Below the pieces are notes generated by a model. It was not told the DNA's origin. It saw only the letters and a list, made by a program, of their open reading frames with translations, and did not search any database. The position numbers were made by a program, and so were the translations under genes. A DNA stretch of 64,000 bases from NCBI GenBank assembly GCA_965243825.1, contig CBDEVT010000001.1, positions 3,203,476 through 3,267,475 on the forward strand, read 5' to 3'. This DNA is from JAJCYX01 sp965243825. Lineage in GTDB: Bacteria; Chloroflexota; Dehalococcoidia; Lucifugimonadales; Lucifugimonadaceae. Each line of letters opens with the position of its first letter. Position 1 is the first letter of the stretch. Below, one piece after another: positions 60,673 to 64,000 of this stretch.

Positions 60673-61815
60673 TTGCAAATCGCGCAATTCAAAGAACTCA
60701 GACGAACCTATGGATTTGATGAAGTTTCGATCGTGCCCGGCGAAGTCACAGTCGACCCCTCGCGGACGAATACCGCCATCTCTATTGGCGGTCTCGATCT
60801 GAAAATTCCAATATTGGCCGCAGCCATGGATGCAGTGGTTTCGCCTGATTTCGCCGTCCGATTCGATAAGGCCGGTGGTCTGGCCGTGATGAATCTGGAG
60901 GGAGTGCAGTCCAGATACGAGGATTCGGATGCACTTATCGACGAAATCGTGGGTGCGGACGACGACCAGGTGACCTCCGTTTTGCAAGCTATCTACCAGG
61001 CCGAGATCAAGGAACAGCTCATTGGCGATCGTATTCGCGAAATCAAGAAACGCGGAGCCAAGTGTGCGGTCTCTGTGACTCCATCAATGGCGGAGTCACT
61101 TGGGCCGATCGCGGCCGAAGCGGGGGCAGACCTCCTGTTTGTACAGTCGACCGTTACTACTGCCCGATTTGTTTCGAACGGATCAAAGGGTCTCGACCTG
61201 TCGAAATTCATTCATTCAGTTGGTGTTCCAGTGATAGCGGGCAATTGCGTGTCCTGCGGGGTCGCTCTGGAACTCATGGAATGCGGAATCGACGGTGTGT
61301 TGGTTGGGGTTGGTCCCGGTGCAACCTGCACTACACGCGAGGTGACCGGAGTAGGCGTGCCCCAGGTAACGGCAACCCTTGACTGCGCTGCCGCTCGTGA
61401 CGAGTTCTTCAGACGCACCGGAAAGTACGTGCCAATCATTACGGACGGTGGAATCCGTACAGGAGGTGACCTCTGCAAAACGCTGGCGTGCGGGGCCGAT
61501 GCCGCAATGATCGGAACCCCCCTCGCACAATCCTCCGAAGCGCCCGGCCGTGGATTCAACTGGGGTATGGCTAGTCCCCATCCTGCTCTTCCACGTGGCA
61601 CAAGAATCTCGGTCGGCACACGAGGACCACTGGAGCAAATTCTTCGAGGGCCATCCTCGCGATCAGACGGAACGGCCAACCTGCTGGGGGCTCTGGAAGT
61701 TTGCCTCGGCATGGTAGGTGCATTCGACATCCGAGATTTTCACACCAAGGCCGAAGTGGTGGTCGCTCCATCAATTAAGACCGAAGGAAAGCATTTCCAA
61801 CTCGGACTGAATTAA
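60673..61815 (+). CDS. guaB3: GuaB3-type IMP dehydrogenase/GMP reductase homologue
   Basis: A 380-residue cytoplasmic TIM-barrel enzyme without CBS domains, the length and pattern of the GuaB3 subfamily: RTYGFDEVSIVPGEVTVDP, IPILAAAMDAVVSPD, FDKAGGLAVMNLEGVQ, the loop GVGPGATCTTREVTG with the catalytic Cys, ITDGGIRTGGDLCKTLACGADA and MIGTPLAQSSEAPGRG. Family members interconvert IMP and guanine nucleotides; recent work on cyanobacterial GuaB3 points to GMP reductase activity rather than IMP dehydrogenase. TTG start at 60673 with AGGA 10 bases upstream. purA follows after 66 bases, linking it to purine balance around IMP. Confidence 0.9.
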   Translation: MQIAQFKELRRTYGFDEVSIVPGEVTVDPSRTNTAISIGGLDLKIPILAAAMDAVVSPDFAVRFDKAGGLAVMNLEGVQSRYEDSDALIDEIVGADDDQVTSVLQAIYQAEIKEQLIGDRIREIKKRGAKCAVSVTPSMAESLGPIAAEAGADLLFVQSTVTTARFVSNGSKGLDLSKFIHSVGVPVIAGNCVSCGVALELMECGIDGVLVGVGPGATCTTREVTGVGVPQVTATLDCAAARDEFFRRTGKYVPIITDGGIRTGGDLCKTLACGADAAMIGTPLAQSSEAPGRGFNWGMASPHPALPRGTRISVGTRGPLEQILRGPSSRSDGTANLLGALEVCLGMVGAFDIRDFHTKAEVVVAPSIKTEGKHFQLGLN

Positions 61816-61881
61816 CAGAGCAGCGACCGCTGTTCAACCTGTCGATCCGGTGTTGAGGTTAACAATTCGAGAGGTGACGAA

Positions 61882-63168
61882 ATGGCCGTTTGTGCCGTGC
61901 TAGGTGGACAGTGGGGTGATGAGGGTAAAGGGAAAATAATTGACGTTCTCGCCGGTGATGCATCCGTGATCGCCCGTGGTTCAGGTGGTAACAATGCGGG
62001 CCACACAGTCATGAACGACCGGGGCACATTCAAGTTTCATCTTGTGCCTTCAGGCATCTGTTGGCCGGGCACGACCAACGTCATTGGCAACGGCGTGGTT
62101 GTAGATCCAGAGGTGTTGATCAGTGAACTGAAAGAGATCCAGCGGCAGGGTTTGCCCGGCCGGGTGGTCGTGAGTGACCGTGCGCCACATCATCATGCCT
62201 TATCACATCGAACTGGACCGGGCAGAAGAAGAATGGCGTGGGGAAGAAGCGATTGGCACCACCAAGAGCGGTATTGGGCCAGCCTATGAAGACAAAGTCG
62301 GCCGGCGGGGAGTACGTATCGGTGAGTTGTCGAACCTGGAAGACTTACTACTTCGTCTACCACAATTGATCGAATACCAGAACGCCAAAATCACTGGTCT
62401 CTATGGCGGACGACCGGTCGAATACGAGAAGCTTCTAGACAGCGTTCGTCGCTGGGCGACCGAACTCACGCCCTATATAGCCGCCACCGAACAGATCATG
62501 AATGCAGCCGTCAAGAACGAGCAGAATGTTGTCCTCGAGGGCGCACAGGGAATGCTCCTCGACATTGATCACGGCACCTACCCATTTGTGACCGCTTCGA
62601 ACTCCACCGCTGGTGGGATGTTGGCTGGTCTGGGCTTTGGACCCGCGACTCTCTCGAAGGTTATGGGGGTATTCAAAGCCTATTGCACGAGAGTGGGTGA
62701 AGGGCCATTTCCGACAGAGATTACAGGCGATCTCGCGGATCGGATACGCGGAGATCGGAATGACCCAGATGGCGAGTTTGGAACCTCTACAGGTCGCGCA
62801 CGTCGAATCGGCTGGTTTGATGCCGTAGCCGCCCGACACAGCGTCCAGGTGAACAGTTTCGATTCAGCGGTGCTGACACGCCTCGATACGCTCGAACGGT
62901 TGGGACCTCGATCGACATATGTGTTGCCTACGAGTTGGATGGTAGAACGGTAACCAGGTTTCCGTCCGACGCGTCATCTCTTCGTCGATGTAAACCAGTC
63001 TATGAGCGGATGACCGGTTGGACCGGACTGACGAGCGGTGTGACGGAGGTAACTCAACTGCCTCTCGAGGCACGCAATTACGTGAGCCGTTTGGAAGAAC
63101 TCATTGGAGTTCCTATCGGGATGATTTCGACGGGGCCTTGCCGAGAACAGACAATCTTTATTGATTAG
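61882..63168 (+). pseudogene. purA: adenylosuccinate synthetase with two frameshifts
   Basis: PurA makes adenylosuccinate from IMP, Asp and GTP. The whole gene (about 428 codons) is present in three frames: VLGGQWGDEGKGKIID with GNNAGHTV at the start; then PYHIELDRAEEEW, GTTKSGIGPAYEDK, LEGAQGMLLDIDHGTYPF; and finally CVAYELDGRTVTRFPSD to EQTIFID. The first shift is an extra C in the run at 62185-62186 (restoring SDRAHIIMPYH). The second looks like a lost G in the GGG at 62902-62904. Everything else fits a normal enzyme, and an essential gene is unlikely to carry two indels, so consensus errors are the likeliest cause. Start ATG 61882. Confidence 0.85.
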
Positions 63169-63283
63169 CTTGGCGCTTAGCTTTCAAGCTCAGTGCTCTG
63201 CAAACTTTTGGCGACTCACGAATGGTCGGATATCGGCTGCCGGAGTGCCAGGATAAAAATCACGTATCGGAAGTTCAGCGAGT

Positions 63284-63490
63284 TTGGTGGATACTTTTGA
63301 CCAACTGGTCGGTGACCAGGCTGGACGGGTTCCATACTTGGGCTTTGAGCGGTATCGTCGCGGAGCCTTACTCCGAAAATTCCACCGGTCATTTCCTTTG
63401 CACAATATGCTGGATTCTGAGCGACAGGAAATTTTGGCCTTGAAAGCACGACAGTGGTGTATCGCAGCGAAGGTCTGTCGTTCGTTCTGA
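63284..63490 (+). CDS. possible small basic protein
   Basis: An open frame of 68 codons from TTG 63284 in the 380-base gap between purA and the next gene. The product is basic (FERYRRGALLRKFHRSF) and ends just before a strong hairpin. No ribosome-binding site or family was recognised, and given the nearby indels it could be part of a shifted gene or a chance frame. Confidence 0.2.
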   Translation: MVDTFDQLVGDQAGRVPYLGFERYRRGALLRKFHRSFPLHNMLDSERQEILALKARQWCIAAKVCRSF

Positions 63491-63500
63491 ACAGAGTCCG

Positions 63501-63532
63501 AGCGACGGCGGCTGATCCAGGCCACCGTCGCT
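63501..63532. terminator. bidirectional terminator hairpin
   Basis: AGCGACGG and CCGTCGCT arms (8 bp), one mismatch, then GG/CC, between convergent reading frames. T-rich sequence (ACTGTTTGGTT) follows on the plus strand. Confidence 0.6.
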
Positions 63533-63547
63533 ACTGTTTGGTTAGCG

Positions 63548-64000
63548 TTAGGTTCGTCGATTCGCAAAAAAGGCAGCTTGGACCACTTTGTCGTTGACCG
63601 TCAGCGCCGATCCGACGATCTGATCAGATTCGTACCGAAAGTCGTAACCTTCGCCCACTGCCTCATAACGGGCCTCCTTGCATGCGGCTAACCCGTCAAG
63701 AAATGCCTCTGCTGTAGCCTGATCAGGTTCGTGGTGTTCTTGCTCTTCCAGTAAGCCGTCCATTGCATAGCTGTCTAACAGCTGCTTGTGGATCTTTGAA
63801 TATGAATCGGGGTCAGACAACACGTCGAACCCGACCACTTCACCATTCACGAATACCAAGGATCCAACCTGACCCGACTCGCTCTTGATTACGTCGGAAA
63901 ACTGGTCCAGGCTGCTGCGTTTTTTCGGTGTAGAGATCTTTCATGGCACGCGTGGGTGACGAGGGAACCTGCGACTCCGTACATCCGGTCAATATTGCTC
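63548..64000 (-). pseudogene. ARPP-1-like protein, partial, with a frameshift
   Basis: The 3' part (from about 63918 down to 63548) encodes GSLVFVNGEVVGFDVLS, KQLLDSYAMDGLLEEQ and a C-terminal VNDKVVQAAFFANRRT, matching the ARPP-1 (rhodanese/phosphatase-associated) domain pattern of V-F-x-x-G-x-x-x-G-x-D and LL-SYA-D. Upstream the frame is closed by TGA, but in the next frame SSPTRAMKDLYTEK joins perfectly to RSSLDQFSDVIKSE if the A run (T6 on the plus strand, 63920-63925) is one base shorter. The gene continues past the window edge. Function of the domain is not established. Confidence 0.6.

Overview
The window looks like a chromosomal segment of a free-living, probably aerobic, heterotrophic bacterium, most likely a Chloroflexota of the SAR202/Dehalococcoidia kind. 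Supporting signs are Cys-anchored lipoproteins with Pro/Thr-rich 'PTATP' linkers and 'DATVxAAV' repeats, enolase-superfamily enzymes, very large ATPase-LuxR (LAL) regulators, a GuaB3-type IMP dehydrogenase homologue, frequent TTG/GTG starts and moderate GC. The assignment is inference; no rRNA or tRNA was seen.

Layout. 1-2.5 kb: end of a DASS/SLC13 anion transporter and an amidase. 2.5-3.6 kb: gene-poor, with two copies of a dispersed repeat flanking a gene remnant. 3.6-8.0 kb: two tandem ATP-grasp ligase-like genes, a mycothiol-dependent maleylpyruvate isomerase-like (MDMPI) protein and a secreted HbpS/GlcG-like protein. 8.4-10.5 kb: secreted PKD/FIMAH protein with a perfect internal duplication. 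10.8-15.5 kb: two methyltransferases, a double DUF427 protein, a PPOX-fold protein and a mandelate-racemase-family enzyme. 15.8-18.9 kb: LAL regulator and SnoaL-like protein. 19.2-26.7 kb: alpha-dioxygenase-like haem peroxidase, glucarate dehydratase, a decayed hydrolase, and a two-subunit molybdenum hydroxylase. 26.9-30.4 kb: four lipoproteins. 30.6-36.3 kb: an atypical LuxR protein without a P-loop, secreted/kelch/membrane proteins and a broken universal stress protein. 36.8-40.5 kb: DUF2339 giant membrane protein. 40.8-51 kb: giant secreted repeat protein, ceramidase-like enzyme, propeller-hydrolase lipoprotein. 51.1-60.4 kb: three LAL regulators. 60.7-64 kb: guaB3, purA (two frameshifts) and an ARPP-1-like gene (one frameshift).

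Most genes are short transcription units of mixed orientation and do not make one pathway. Clear pairs are the coupled Mo-hydroxylase subunits (ATGA overlap), the tandem ATP-grasp pair, the PPOX plus enolase-family pair, and guaB3-purA (purine nucleotide interconversion).

The most unusual signal is a roughly 50-75 bp intergenic repeat present about 15 times, always in the same chromosomal orientation whatever the direction of the flanking genes, with a small hairpin kept by compensatory changes in some copies. It brackets gene modules: one module (repeat-MDMPI-repeat) has a deleted relative (repeat-MDMPI C-terminal remnant-repeat) 4 kb away with identical stop-to-repeat spacing, which suggests the repeats act as, or mark, recombination boundaries.
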